Part shown: piece by piece, positions 8,153-18,100 of the stretch
Position numbering within the stretch: position 1 is the stretch's first letter
Layout of the letters: the number at the start of each line of letters is the position of its first letter
Origin: Bacteroidia bacterium
Lineage (GTDB): Bacteria > Bacteroidota > Bacteroidia > NS11-12g > UBA9320
DNA: 64,000 bases
Assembly (NCBI GenBank): GCA_018402155.1
Contig: JAGYJG010000001.1
Coordinates: 1,128,198-1,192,197, forward strand
Direction of reading: 5' to 3'
The notes under the pieces: model-generated
The model's input: the letters and a program-made list of their open reading frames with translations, nothing else
What the model was told of the DNA's origin: nothing
Database searches by the model: none
Program-made: the position numbers and the translations under genes

Positions 8153-9433
8153 TTAAGTTGTGTATACTTTCAAATCGTTTCCGATATCTGTGCGATACTG
8201 CTTGTTTTCGAACTCAATATAACTCAATTTTTCATATGAGGCTTGTAAAGCATTTTGCAAAGTATCTCCGAAACATGTAGCGGCCATTACTCTTCCACCA
8301 CTCGTACATAACATATCGTTTTCCATTTTTGTTCCTGCGTGAAATAAAGTTTCTGAATTATCATTAAGGGTAATTACTTTTCCTTTCTTGTACGATTCTG
8401 GATATCCGCCACTTACCGCAAAAACTGTGGTACAGTATCCGCTTTTAATTCGGGCAGTCCCATTGGTTAGTTTTTCGTTTTTAGCTGCTAAAATTAGTTC
8501 ACTAAAAGACTCATCAAGCATCGGTATCAGTACCTCGGTCTCAGGATCTCCCAAGCGTACATTGTACTCTATAACATATGGATTACCATTTACAGCAATT
8601 AGCCCAAAAAAGATAAAACCTCTGAAATTTAAATCTTGATTATGTAATCCCTTTACCGTAGGAATTACTATGCGTTCGATGGTTTTTTGTTTCAGATTTT
8701 CATCATAAAAAGGTACCGGAGACACCGCTCCCATTCCGCCAGTATTTAGGCCTATATCACCTTCACCTACCCTTTTATAATCTTTAGCTTCGGGCAGCAA
8801 TGTGTAGTTTTTACCATCTGTCAATGCAAAAACACTAAATTCTATGCCGTCCAAAAACTCCTCTATAACAACAGTATCAGATGCATCACCAAACTTCCGG
8901 TCCACCAACATATCTTTCAATGCTGCTTTAGCTTCTTCTACATTATCTATAATTAGTACCCCTTTGCCGGCAGCCAATCCATCTGCTTTAAGAACGTAGG
9001 GCGGATTTAAACTATCCAAGAATACATAACCATCATTTACGGTTTCGTGCGTAAAAGCTTTATAAGCCGCAGTAGGGATATTCTCTTTGGCCATAAATTC
9101 TTTTGCAAAAGACTTGCTACTTTCCAATTGTCCTGCATACTTATCTGGTGACAAAACATAGATATGTTTTGACGCACTATCTGCTTCAAAATAATCGCGC
9201 ACACCTTGAGCTATTGCATCTTCGCTTCCCGGCAATAGTGTATCAATATCATTGGCTAACGCAATTTTTTTTAATGCTTCAAAATCTGTGATGTCTCCAT
9301 TTACATTTGTGCCGCAAGTCAATGTGCCCCCATTTCCTGGTGCAATAAAAATATTCTCTTTTCCTATTTCCCCGCTTAGTTTCCACGCAATTGCGTGTTC
9401 TCTAGCGCCTGATCCTACAATTAAAATGCGCAT
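8153..9433 (-). CDS. purD: phosphoribosylamine--glycine ligase (GAR synthetase)
   Basis: The 426-residue protein carries out the second step of de novo purine synthesis: phosphoribosylamine plus glycine plus ATP gives glycinamide ribonucleotide. The N-terminal domain opens MRILIVGSGAREHAIAWKL. The ATP-grasp core is clear, with KADGLAAGKGV and FLDGIEFSVFAL, then the metal-binding region RLGDPETEVLIPML and the small C-terminal domain. Length fits bacterial PurD. It starts at the ATG at 9433. A 50-residue membrane protein gene follows 17 nt downstream, probably co-transcribed. Other purine genes are not nearby, apart from guaA about 15 kb away. Confidence 0.97.
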   Translation of the reverse strand: MRILIVGSGAREHAIAWKLSGEIGKENIFIAPGNGGTLTCGTNVNGDITDFEALKKIALANDIDTLLPGSEDAIAQGVRDYFEADSASKHIYVLSPDKYAGQLESSKSFAKEFMAKENIPTAAYKAFTHETVNDGYVFLDSLNPPYVLKADGLAAGKGVLIIDNVEEAKAALKDMLVDRKFGDASDTVVIEEFLDGIEFSVFALTDGKNYTLLPEAKDYKRVGEGDIGLNTGGMGAVSPVPFYDENLKQKTIERIVIPTVKGLHNQDLNFRGFIFFGLIAVNGNPYVIEYNVRLGDPETEVLIPMLDESFSELILAAKNEKLTNGTARIKSGYCTTVFAVSGGYPESYKKGKVITLNDNSETLFHAGTKMENDMLCTSGGRVMAATCFGDTLQNALQASYEKLSYIEFENKQYRTDIGNDLKVYTT

Positions 9434-9677
9434 ATTTTTAAATAAGCTTCAAAGCAACAATTTTTTTTTCAGTAAATAGATAAGTTGTAAGCAATAGTTG
9501 GTAAGTTCTCTCGCTGCTTTATTGAAAAATCAAGCCTCAAAATCTCTAAAGGTATCAGAATTAATCTTACTTTTGACCACCGAAAAATCAGATAATTTAG
9601 ACTTATATTATATAATCTTCTTTCTGTAAAAAATAAACCTAAATAAAACAACTGTAAGGTGCCTCTTCACGTTGGCA

Positions 9678-9685
9678 TACTTTTG
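9678..9685 (+). promoter_or_regulatory. -7 promoter element of the secA operon
   Basis: TACTTTTG matches TAnnTTTG exactly and ends 25 nt before the chosen secA ATG at 9711, giving a leader of about 20 nt. The -33 position shows only a weak TG. The box overlaps the TTG that would otherwise be read as an upstream secA start, which supports the ATG at 9711. Confidence 0.5.
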
Positions 9686-9710
9686 GAGAAAAAGACTACA
9701 ATTAAACCAT

Positions 9711-12700
9711 ATGATTAATTCATTAGTAAGCAATATAAAAAAGCTATTTGGCAATAAAGCAGACAAAGACGTAAAGGAATTACAACCTTACGTGGGCAAA
9801 ATAAATGCCGAGTACGAAAAGCTATATAAATTGACCAACGATCAGCTAAGAGCAAAGACCGCTGATTTTAAGCAAAGAGTAAACGACTATTTGGCAGATA
9901 TAGACCAACAAATTGCTGACTTAAAGACTGAAATAGCGAAAACAACCCTGCACGAAATAGATAAGCGAGAAGATGCCTATGACCAAATAGACGAGTTAGA
10001 AAAAAGACGAGATGAAATGCTAGAAGAGGTCTTAGAGGACTTATTACCTGAAGCTTTTGCTGTGGTAAAAGAAACTGCACGTAGATTCTCAGAAAATGAT
10101 ACCGTCATAGCTACTGCAACAGATTATGATAGAGACTTAGCAGCTACCAAACCACATATAAATATAGTTGGAAACAATGTAAGCTATGAAACCACGTGGG
10201 ATGCAGCCGGACAAGAAGTATCTTGGAATATGATACACTACGATGTGCAACTTATTGGTGGTGTGGTGCTACATCAAGGTAAAATTGCCGAAATGATGAC
10301 TGGCGAGGGTAAAACCCTGGTTTCTACACTACCAGCCTACCTCAACTCCTTAGGACAACGCGGAGTCCATATTGTGACAGTAAATGATTATCTAGCTAGA
10401 AGAGACGCCGAATGGAATGCCCCTATTTTTCAATTTCACGGACTTAAAGTAGATTGCCTAGACTATTATCGCCCGCATAGCGATGAAAGAAAAAATGCAT
10501 ACCTCGCAGATATAACCTATGGCACCAATAATGAATTTGGTTTTGACTACCTGAGAGATAATATGGCACATAGTCCAAGTGAGCAAGTACAGCAAAAGCA
10601 CCATTTTGCAATGATAGATGAGGTAGACTCAGTTTTAATAGATGACGCTCGTACGCCACTCATTATTAGTGGTCCTACTCCTAAGGGAGACATTCACGAG
10701 TTCAACGAACTGAAACCAAAAATACAAAAATTAGTCGATGCCCAAAAAACATACTTAAATACTGCACTAACAGACGCCAAACGGTTGGTAAAAGAAGGGA
10801 AAACTAATGAAAAAGAAGCTGGTCTACTTCTATTTAGATGCCAACGAGGATTTCCAAAAAGTAAACCACTCATAAAATTTTTGGGAGAGCAAGGTATGAA
10901 GGCGATGATGACCAAAGCAGAAAATTTCTACTTGCAAGATCAACAAAAGGAAATGCACATAGTAGATGCCGAGTTATATTTTACTATAGATGAAAAAAAT
11001 AACCAAATAGAACTTACAGACAAAGGAATAGACCTAATCACAGATAATAGTGACGATAAAGACTTTTTTGTAATGCCTGATGTGGGTAGTCAAATAGCAG
11101 AGCTAGAGAAAACAGCACTCACTGAAAGCGAAAAACAAAAGAAAAAGGATGAATTGATGCGAGATTTCTCTGTGAAATCTGAACGTATACACAGTATCAA
11201 TCAACTATTAAAGGCTTATGCTATGTTTGAAAAAGACATAGAGTACATCATACAAGACGGAAAAGTAAAAATAGTAGATGAGCAAACCGGTCGTGTGATG
11301 GATGGACGAAGATACTCTGACGGACTGCATCAAGCATTAGAAGCTAAAGAAAATGTAAAAGTAGAGGCTGCCACACAAACTTTTGCGACAGTAACACTTC
11401 AGAATTTCTTCAGAATGTACCACAAACTGAGTGGAATGACTGGTACAGCAGAGACAGAAGCTGGAGAACTTTGGGAAATTTATAAACTAGACGTTGTTGT
11501 AATACCAACCAATAAAGCAATATCTCGAAAAGATGAAGATGACTTGGTGTATAAAACAGTGCGAGAAAAATTTAATGCGGTAGCAGAAGAAATTGTTCGC
11601 TTACAAAAAGAAGGAAGACCTGTTCTGGTGGGCACTACCTCAGTAGAAATAAGTGAACTACTTAGTAGAATGCTAAATATGCGGAAAATAAAGCATAACG
11701 TGCTGAATGCAAAACAACACCAAAGGGAAGCGGACATAGTACAAGAAGCAGGTCAACCCGGTGCAATAACGTTGGCTACCAATATGGCTGGTAGAGGTAC
11801 AGACATAAAACTAGGAAAAGGAGTAAAAGAGGCTGGAGGTTTAGCTATAATAGGAACAGAACGTCATGATAGTAGACGTGTAGATAGACAGCTACGCGGT
11901 AGAGCAGGTAGACAAGGAGATCCGGGTTCTTCACAATTTTTTGTTTCGCTAGAGGATAATCTTATGAGACTTTTTGGCTCTGATAGAGTTTCCAAAGTTA
12001 TGGACAAATTTGGCTATGAAGAAGGTGAGGTTATACAACACTCAATGATATCTAAAACCATAGAAAGATCTCAGAAAAAAGTAGAGCAAAATAACTTTGG
12101 TATACGAAAACGATTGCTAGAGTATGATGATGTGATGAACAAACAACGTGTGGTCATCTATTCTAGAAGAAAGAATGCTTTGTACGGAGATAGACTATCT
12201 CTTGACATAAATAATGCCTTGTATGACTGGGTAGAAGAAACGGTAGCAAATTTCAAGGAAAATAATGACTATCAAGGTTTTAAGATGGAGGTGTTGCGCC
12301 ACGTTGCAGTAGATCCAAATCTATCTATAGAGGAATTTTCTGGCGCTAAAACACCCGAATTAACACAGCAAATATTTGATCAAATGACTGCTGCCTATGA
12401 ACGAAAAAATAATGATATCATAGAGCGTTCGCTACCCGTTTTTCAAAACATACACAAGGATCGTGGCTCAGAGGTTAAAAATATCTTAGTGCCTTTCTCC
12501 GATGGGAAAAAAGGATTGAATGTATCTGTAAACTTAGAAAAAGCACTAGATACCAACGGCCTAGAAATCGTAAACTCCTTTGAGCGATTTGTGACTTTGG
12601 CAAGTATAGACGAGCATTGGAAAGAGCACTTACGCGAACTAGATGATTTGAAACAAACTAGTAACAATGCTTCTATAGAACAAAAAGACCCCCTCCTTAT

Positions 12701-13028
12701 TTACAAACTCGAATCGTTTAACTTGTTTCAAACTATGATAGGTGCGTTAAATGCAGAAATCGTATCTATACTCTTTAAAGGAAATATAGCCGTAGAACCT
12801 AGCAACAATATGCAGGAAGCCAAAGAACGAAAACGCCAAGATACGAGTAAAATGCGCACCAGTAGAGCAGCAGAAGCACTTGCTAGTGGAGAAGAAAGAG
12901 CAGAAACTGAAACCAAACCCAAAGAAACAGCTGTGCCGGTAAGAGCAGAAATAAAAGTAGGTAGAAATGAAGACTGCCCGTGTGGAAGTGGAAAAAAATA
13001 TAAAAAATGCCATGGTAAAAACACGTAA
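9711..13028 (+). CDS. secA: preprotein translocase ATPase SecA
   Basis: SecA is the motor that drives unfolded precursors through SecYEG. The product is 1105 residues, against about 840-900 in E. coli and B. subtilis. The extra length is in two insertions: a coiled, charged stretch at about residues 55-110, which pushes the Walker A motif TGEGKT to 197-202, and a second one in the first nucleotide-binding domain (about 330-430). Both are usual in Bacteroidota. Further landmarks are IDEVDSVLIDDARTPLIISG, GMTGTAETE, NMAGRGTDIKLG, RQLRGRAGRQGDPGSS, and a C-terminal zinc motif CPCGSGKKYKKCH. A TTG at 9672 is in frame, but it sits inside the -7 region, so I use the ATG at 9711. The SPOR gene overlaps the 3' end by 17 nt. 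Confidence 0.97.
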   Translation: MINSLVSNIKKLFGNKADKDVKELQPYVGKINAEYEKLYKLTNDQLRAKTADFKQRVNDYLADIDQQIADLKTEIAKTTLHEIDKREDAYDQIDELEKRRDEMLEEVLEDLLPEAFAVVKETARRFSENDTVIATATDYDRDLAATKPHINIVGNNVSYETTWDAAGQEVSWNMIHYDVQLIGGVVLHQGKIAEMMTGEGKTLVSTLPAYLNSLGQRGVHIVTVNDYLARRDAEWNAPIFQFHGLKVDCLDYYRPHSDERKNAYLADITYGTNNEFGFDYLRDNMAHSPSEQVQQKHHFAMIDEVDSVLIDDARTPLIISGPTPKGDIHEFNELKPKIQKLVDAQKTYLNTALTDAKRLVKEGKTNEKEAGLLLFRCQRGFPKSKPLIKFLGEQGMKAMMTKAENFYLQDQQKEMHIVDAELYFTIDEKNNQIELTDKGIDLITDNSDDKDFFVMPDVGSQIAELEKTALTESEKQKKKDELMRDFSVKSERIHSINQLLKAYAMFEKDIEYIIQDGKVKIVDEQTGRVMDGRRYSDGLHQALEAKENVKVEAATQTFATVTLQNFFRMYHKLSGMTGTAETEAGELWEIYKLDVVVIPTNKAISRKDEDDLVYKTVREKFNAVAEEIVRLQKEGRPVLVGTTSVEISELLSRMLNMRKIKHNVLNAKQHQREADIVQEAGQPGAITLATNMAGRGTDIKLGKGVKEAGGLAIIGTERHDSRRVDRQLRGRAGRQGDPGSSQFFVSLEDNLMRLFGSDRVSKVMDKFGYEEGEVIQHSMISKTIERSQKKVEQNNFGIRKRLLEYDDVMNKQRVVIYSRRKNALYGDRLSLDINNALYDWVEETVANFKENNDYQGFKMEVLRHVAVDPNLSIEEFSGAKTPELTQQIFDQMTAAYERKNNDIIERSLPVFQNIHKDRGSEVKNILVPFSDGKKGLNVSVNLEKALDTNGLEIVNSFERFVTLASIDEHWKEHLRELDDLKQTSNNASIEQKDPLLIYKLESFNLFQTMIGALNAEIVSILFKGNIAVEPSNNMQEAKERKRQDTSKMRTSRAAEALASGEERAETETKPKETAVPVRAEIKVGRNEDCPCGSGKKYKKCHGKNT

Positions 13029-13407
13029 TACTATTTTATTTCTTGTAGGAATGTGCATCTACTGTGCCAGTAGTGCTCAGGTGACTGTGCATATAGATGA
13101 AACTATAAATGAACAACTCCGCACCAAAAATGCTGCAATTGATACTTCAAAAAGAGTGGGATTTAGAATTCAAATAGCCTTCAGTACAGACCAGAGTAAT
13201 GTCAATAGCACAGAATCAGAATTTAAAAACACATTTCCTGAGTATAAAGACATTGTTTATAGCCTCTATCAGCAGCCCTATTGGAAAATAAGAGTAGGCA
13301 ATTTTTACCGCGAAATAGATGCACAAAAAATGCTCCAAGAGGTCAGAGAACACTTTCCAAACTCTTTCGTAGTAAAAGACAACATACAACGACCAATCGT
13401 AAACTAA
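13012..13407 (+). CDS. exported SPOR-domain protein
   Basis: The 131-residue product has a signal peptide (about residues 1-22, ending ASSAQ). It ends in a SPOR-like domain: GFRIQIAFSTDQ, a helix, then YWKIRVGNFYREIDAQKML, then FPNSFVV. SPOR domains bind septal peptidoglycan stripped of stem peptides, so a periplasmic cell-wall role is likely. The ATG at 13012 lies inside the last codons of secA; the frame is open further upstream, but only this start gives a signal peptide. The overlap with secA and the 21-nt gap to the arginase gene suggest one transcript. Confidence 0.8.
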   Translation: MVKTRNTILFLVGMCIYCASSAQVTVHIDETINEQLRTKNAAIDTSKRVGFRIQIAFSTDQSNVNSTESEFKNTFPEYKDIVYSLYQQPYWKIRVGNFYREIDAQKMLQEVREHFPNSFVVKDNIQRPIVN

Positions 13408-13428
13408 AAAAGCAAAAAGAACAAACCC

Positions 13429-14409
13429 ATGAGCGAAATACGAATTGTAAACTCAGAATCTGAAATAGGTGCAGGTACAAGGGGTGCAAGCTTAGGTGTA
13501 GACGCCATAAAGATTGCTTCTATACGGCAAGGAAGTAGTTATTTCATAGATAGGCCCTTTGTAGACATCATAAATCATAACAGCCTAATATGGCAAAGTA
13601 GAAAAATAGAAGACAGCAATGCGCACAACATTGATGGGCTCATAGAACTATACGAGGACTTTTGTCTTAAACTAAAGGATATTTATCGCGATGGAGATTT
13701 TCCTATAGTGCTAGCAGGAGACCATAGCAGTGCCGCAGGAACTATTGCTGGTATTAAAGCCAGCTTTCCTGAAAAAAAGTTGGGTGTTGTTTGGGTAGAT
13801 GCTCATGCAGATTTGCACTCGCCATACACCTCTCCTACTGGCAATGTACACGGTATGCCACTGGCCGTTTGTCTGAATGAAGATAACCTTGAAAGTAAAA
13901 AAAATGAAATAACTGCGCATACCAAAGGTAAATGGGAAAAACTTAAATCAATAGCCGGTATTGTGCCCAAAATACTCAGTGAGGATTTAGTTTTTATTGG
14001 CGTGCGAGATGCAGAAGTACAAGAGCTAGAATACATCAAAAAACACTCTATAAAAAATATATCAGTGGCAGAACTGCGCACAAAGAGTGCAGCTAGCATT
14101 GCGGATGAAACCCTAGAATATCTTGAAGAGTGCGACATTATATATATATCTTTTGATGTGGATAGTATGGACTGTAATCTAGTAAGCCACGGTACAGGAA
14201 CACCTGTGGAAAATGGCTTTAGTGAAAAAGAAGTCACTGAACTACTTACCAATTTGGCTAAAAGCCCAAAACTGTGCTGTTTTGAAATAACAGAAATAAA
14301 TCCTACGTTAGACGAAAAAACAAATACAATGGCTGACACTGCATTTAGGGTATTAGATAAAGTAACAGACGTAATTGAAGCAAAATTTGCAGCTACTGCC
14401 AAGTTATGA
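13429..14409 (+). CDS. rocF: arginase
   Basis: Arginase hydrolyses L-arginine to ornithine and urea. All manganese-binding sites of the ureohydrolase fold are present: GDHS (His99), DAHADLH (Asp124, His126, Asp128) and SFDVDSMD (Asp243, Asp245). The closing EINPTLDE motif is also present. DAHAD and SFDVDSMD favour arginase over agmatinase. The 326-residue length fits the family. It sits between the SPOR gene and the ComB-like gene, with which it shares ATGA. A second, agmatinase-like member of the superfamily is encoded at 41361. Formiminoglutamase is a less likely alternative. Confidence 0.88.
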   Translation: MSEIRIVNSESEIGAGTRGASLGVDAIKIASIRQGSSYFIDRPFVDIINHNSLIWQSRKIEDSNAHNIDGLIELYEDFCLKLKDIYRDGDFPIVLAGDHSSAAGTIAGIKASFPEKKLGVVWVDAHADLHSPYTSPTGNVHGMPLAVCLNEDNLESKKNEITAHTKGKWEKLKSIAGIVPKILSEDLVFIGVRDAEVQELEYIKKHSIKNISVAELRTKSAASIADETLEYLEECDIIYISFDVDSMDCNLVSHGTGTPVENGFSEKEVTELLTNLAKSPKLCCFEITEINPTLDEKTNTMADTAFRVLDKVTDVIEAKFAATAKL

Positions 14410-15104
14410 AAATTGAAACAGTACTCTCCCCTGCCCTCTTTTATCAAATAGAACACCTAGAAGATAAAGTAGTAGTAGTTATAGATATACTACGAGCTAC
14501 CTCTACTATTACGACCATACTACACCACGGTGCTACCGCCGTAATACCTACCAAAGAAGAGGCCGTAGCTCAAGAATATAAAGCCAAAGGATATCTCGCC
14601 GGCGGAGAGCGAAGCGGAGAAACAATACCTGGTTTCGATTTTGGAAACTCTCCATTTCACTACAAAAGAGAACTAATACATGGCAAAGAAATAGTGCTAA
14701 CCACTACCAACGGTACAAAGTGCATAGAAATGGCACAAAATGCGTATCAAGTAGTGATTGGTTCGTTTTTGAATTTGAATAAAGTAGTAGAACATATCAC
14801 CTTTATGAACAGGGACATTGTTCTATTTTGTGCAGGATGGAAAGAGAAAATAAACCTAGAAGACAGTCTTTTTGCTGGAGCAGTTGCTTCATATTTTGCA
14901 GATGATGATCTAGACGACTCTACCTTACTGTGTTTAGACAGCTACAAAGTAACCAAGGACCACTTATTTGATACCTTACGAAAATCAAATCATTTTAGAC
15001 GTTTGGCAAGCAAAGGAGTAATAGAGGACATAGAATACTGTTGCATGCTAAATACCATAAACTCAGTTGGTATTTTAAAAGATGGCAAATTGATTTTAGC
15101 TTAA
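14406..15104 (+). CDS. comB: 2-phosphosulfolactate phosphatase family protein (ComB-like)
   Basis: The 232-residue product matches the ComB family throughout: an N-terminal VVVVIDILRATSTITT, the GGERSGETIPGFDFGNSP loop, TTTNGTKCI, and FCAGWKEKINLEDSLFAGA. Known ComB is a magnesium-dependent phosphatase that turns 2-phosphosulfolactate into sulfolactate, the second step of coenzyme M synthesis. Coenzyme M is not expected in Bacteroidota, so a different sulfolactate use or another phospho-substrate is likely. The start overlaps the arginase stop by four bases. No other coenzyme M gene is visible nearby. Confidence 0.85.
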   Translation: MKIETVLSPALFYQIEHLEDKVVVVIDILRATSTITTILHHGATAVIPTKEEAVAQEYKAKGYLAGGERSGETIPGFDFGNSPFHYKRELIHGKEIVLTTTNGTKCIEMAQNAYQVVIGSFLNLNKVVEHITFMNRDIVLFCAGWKEKINLEDSLFAGAVASYFADDDLDDSTLLCLDSYKVTKDHLFDTLRKSNHFRRLASKGVIEDIEYCCMLNTINSVGILKDGKLILA

Positions 15105-15137
15105 AAAACGTGATTGTGAATAATCTGCTATGTATGC

Positions 15138-18100
15138 TTAGCGTAAAAGATTTAATAACCCGTCCACATTCTGCCAATTCATATCTTCAGTAGTTTTATA
15201 ACGCATTTTGAAGAGATAAACACCATTTTGCATTTGTTCTGATTTATACGTCCCATCCCATCCCAAGTTTACATCATCAGATTCAAATATTTTTTCACCC
15301 CATCGGTTGTAGACTTCTAGTTGGTAGTCTTCAAAATTTATTAATGTTGGTTTAAACACATCATTAATACCATCACCATTTGGGGAAAATGCAGTAGGGA
15401 TAAAGCTCTTACTTACACAATCTGATCGTATTTCAAATTGGTCCGTACCCTCGCAACCATACTTATTATAAACAGTCACTTTATACTCAATCTGCTCTCT
15501 AGCCTGTATCGTTTGTGTACTTTCTCCATAGGGCATCCAAAGGTATTTCATACCTTCGTTTCCAGCATCCAAGGTCAATGAAAAATTACCACAAAGCGTA
15601 GTATCAGAACCTAAATCTATCTCGGGGTTTGGACTGACGATAAGGTTTATTGTATCAGAAGCCGTACTACACTTATTCCATACTCGCACCCAATACTGGC
15701 CTTCATACGTCAGTTGAATCGTATTTTGGACAGAACCATTGGACCACAAATACGACTCATCATTGCCTATGTTGCCTGTACTCAATGTCGTAGGCTGCAC
15801 CACAGAACAAAATATTTTATCATCACCTAAGTTTATATTCGGATTTGTATTTAGACCTATTACAACACTATCACTTACTGTTCCACAAAAGTTAGATACT
15901 GTAAGTACATAAGTTCCTGATTTATCAATTTCTATGATAGGACGTGTAACTCCTGTATTCCAAAGGTAAGTTGATGGTTCCTCAATGGTAGCATCTATGG
16001 TAAAGTCAATATTATTACAAAAGATAGAATCTTCGGGTAACTTTACTGTTGGACTTACCACTTTTTGTATCTCAATGCTATCCTTAGAAGTGCCACATTT
16101 ATTAGTAATCTCTACCGAATAAAGTCCTTCTTCTGTTGCCAATATGGAGTTTAAAACCGCACCATTACTCCAGGTATATAACTCGTCATTATTCATTGCT
16201 CCTGCGCTTAACGCCAGCTCTACCTTGTCACACAATATGGTATCTGAACCAATAGCCGCTCTGGGAGTAGAGATAAGGGAGGCAGTAAATGTATCTTTTA
16301 CCAAAGAGCAGGAGTTGCTTATAGCTATTTCATAGCTACCGCTATCTGTTATGTGTAGAGTATCTGAAACTACGAAAATAACATCTTGAAAACCAAGTTT
16401 TTCATACGTATAAAACTCCTGATTATTTGGGATTCCATAGGCTAAATATATATCAACATTATTACAGAATTGGCTATCTAATGGCAGCGATATACGAGGA
16501 GAAAGAATCTTAGACGCGACAAACTCAGAGGAATCTACTCCACAGTAGTTAGAGACTACTACCTTAAAAAAACCGGTATCTGTAAGTAAATATGTAGCAG
16601 AAGAATCTCCTGTATTCCATCGATATATTTCTTCGTTTTCTGCTCTTGTTTCGGCATTCAATACTAATCTTGTGCTATCACAAAACAGACTGTCCGGAGG
16701 CAGCATTGGATTAGGTTTTAGTAATAGTTTATAGTCTACCACATCTCTCTTCGTTCCACAATTTGGTGTAATGATATCAACCCAAAATTGCATCGCAGTA
16801 TCTGCGACTATAGTCTGTGCCGTATCACCGGTATTCCAAAGATACGAGGCGAGAATCGTATCATTTTTAGCGTCTAAAGTTAAACTCGGAAACGTATTAC
16901 AGTAGGTAGAATCACTAGGCAATACCGGAACCTTTGGCGAGAACTCTTTTACAATATATATACTATCTCTAACGGTGTCGCACCCATATGTGGCTTGTAC
17001 CCATATCAATCCTGTATCACGAATAATTTCATATTGCCTATTACCACCGTTAGACCATAGTATATCGGCCCCTGTATTTTTGGCATTTAATATTTCAAAA
17101 ACTTCATCACATTCAGTGATGGTATCTTCTAGGCTTAGCACTATTTTTTCGGTGTAAAGTGTATCCCTAAATTTAGAAATAAACCCTGTCCAAAAGAATC
17201 CTGTACTGGTATTTCTATTTTCCTTATACACACCAGAGGTTGTTGGAAAATCTGAGGAAGACGTAAATCCACCGTACAAAATATTTGTGAAGCAACTTAT
17301 TCGTTTTAGTTTATTTGCTCCTGGCACTTCAAATCCAGACCCTCCATAGTACGTTCCGTATAATAAGGTTGCCCCCCTAGAGTCTAGCTTTGAAATAGTA
17401 GCTGAAGAATTCCACCAACTCCCCGAATTATTGTTACTTGGGTTTGTTTTTCTTAATGCATCATTAGTTACCGGAAAATTATTACTCCGAGAAATACCAC
17501 AAATTATAGGTTCTTCTCGCACATTTGCTGCTATTCTTACGTTGCTATTGTATATAAATCCAGTAGAGTACAATTCATCTCCGCTACCACCCAAGTATGT
17601 AGAGTAATAAACATTTTGTCCGCCCGGATTCATTTTCACCACTACAATATCTGCAGCTCCAGCACTATTTTTCTGGTACGCATTAGTTGTAGTATAAAAG
17701 TTAGTTGAGCGAGATATTCCAGCCACATATGCTTCATCTCGCTCGTTTACGTATATGCCTTCAAACCAGTCTTCTGCTGATCCCCCCATCATTTTACTAT
17801 AGCTCAAGGTCGTCCCGGTAGAATTGAACTTACAAATAAACCCGTCAGACAATCCGTTGACAGTGTAATTAAAAATATTTGACCCATCTGTAGTCGGAAA
17901 ATTGGTACTATTGGTTTTACCCACTACATAAATATCTCCAGCAGGACTTAGCGCTACTTCATAGGCTACGTCGTCGCCTGCACCTCCTAAATACGTGCTA
18001 AAGATTAACCCTGTGCCAGTTGAATTCATTTTTGTTAGAAAAGCATCACCACCATTCCACCAACCGCTAGTAGAAGATCCACCAAAAGTTGATTGATAAA

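Noticed and set aside
9469-9651. 60-codon frame on the minus strand between purD and secA
   Set aside because: No start signal, no recognisable product, and AT-rich codon content; it looks like chance.
13922-13932. CAAAGGTA inside the arginase gene (TACCTTTG on the other strand)
   Set aside because: It lies within coding sequence with no start codon nearby; a background copy of the box.
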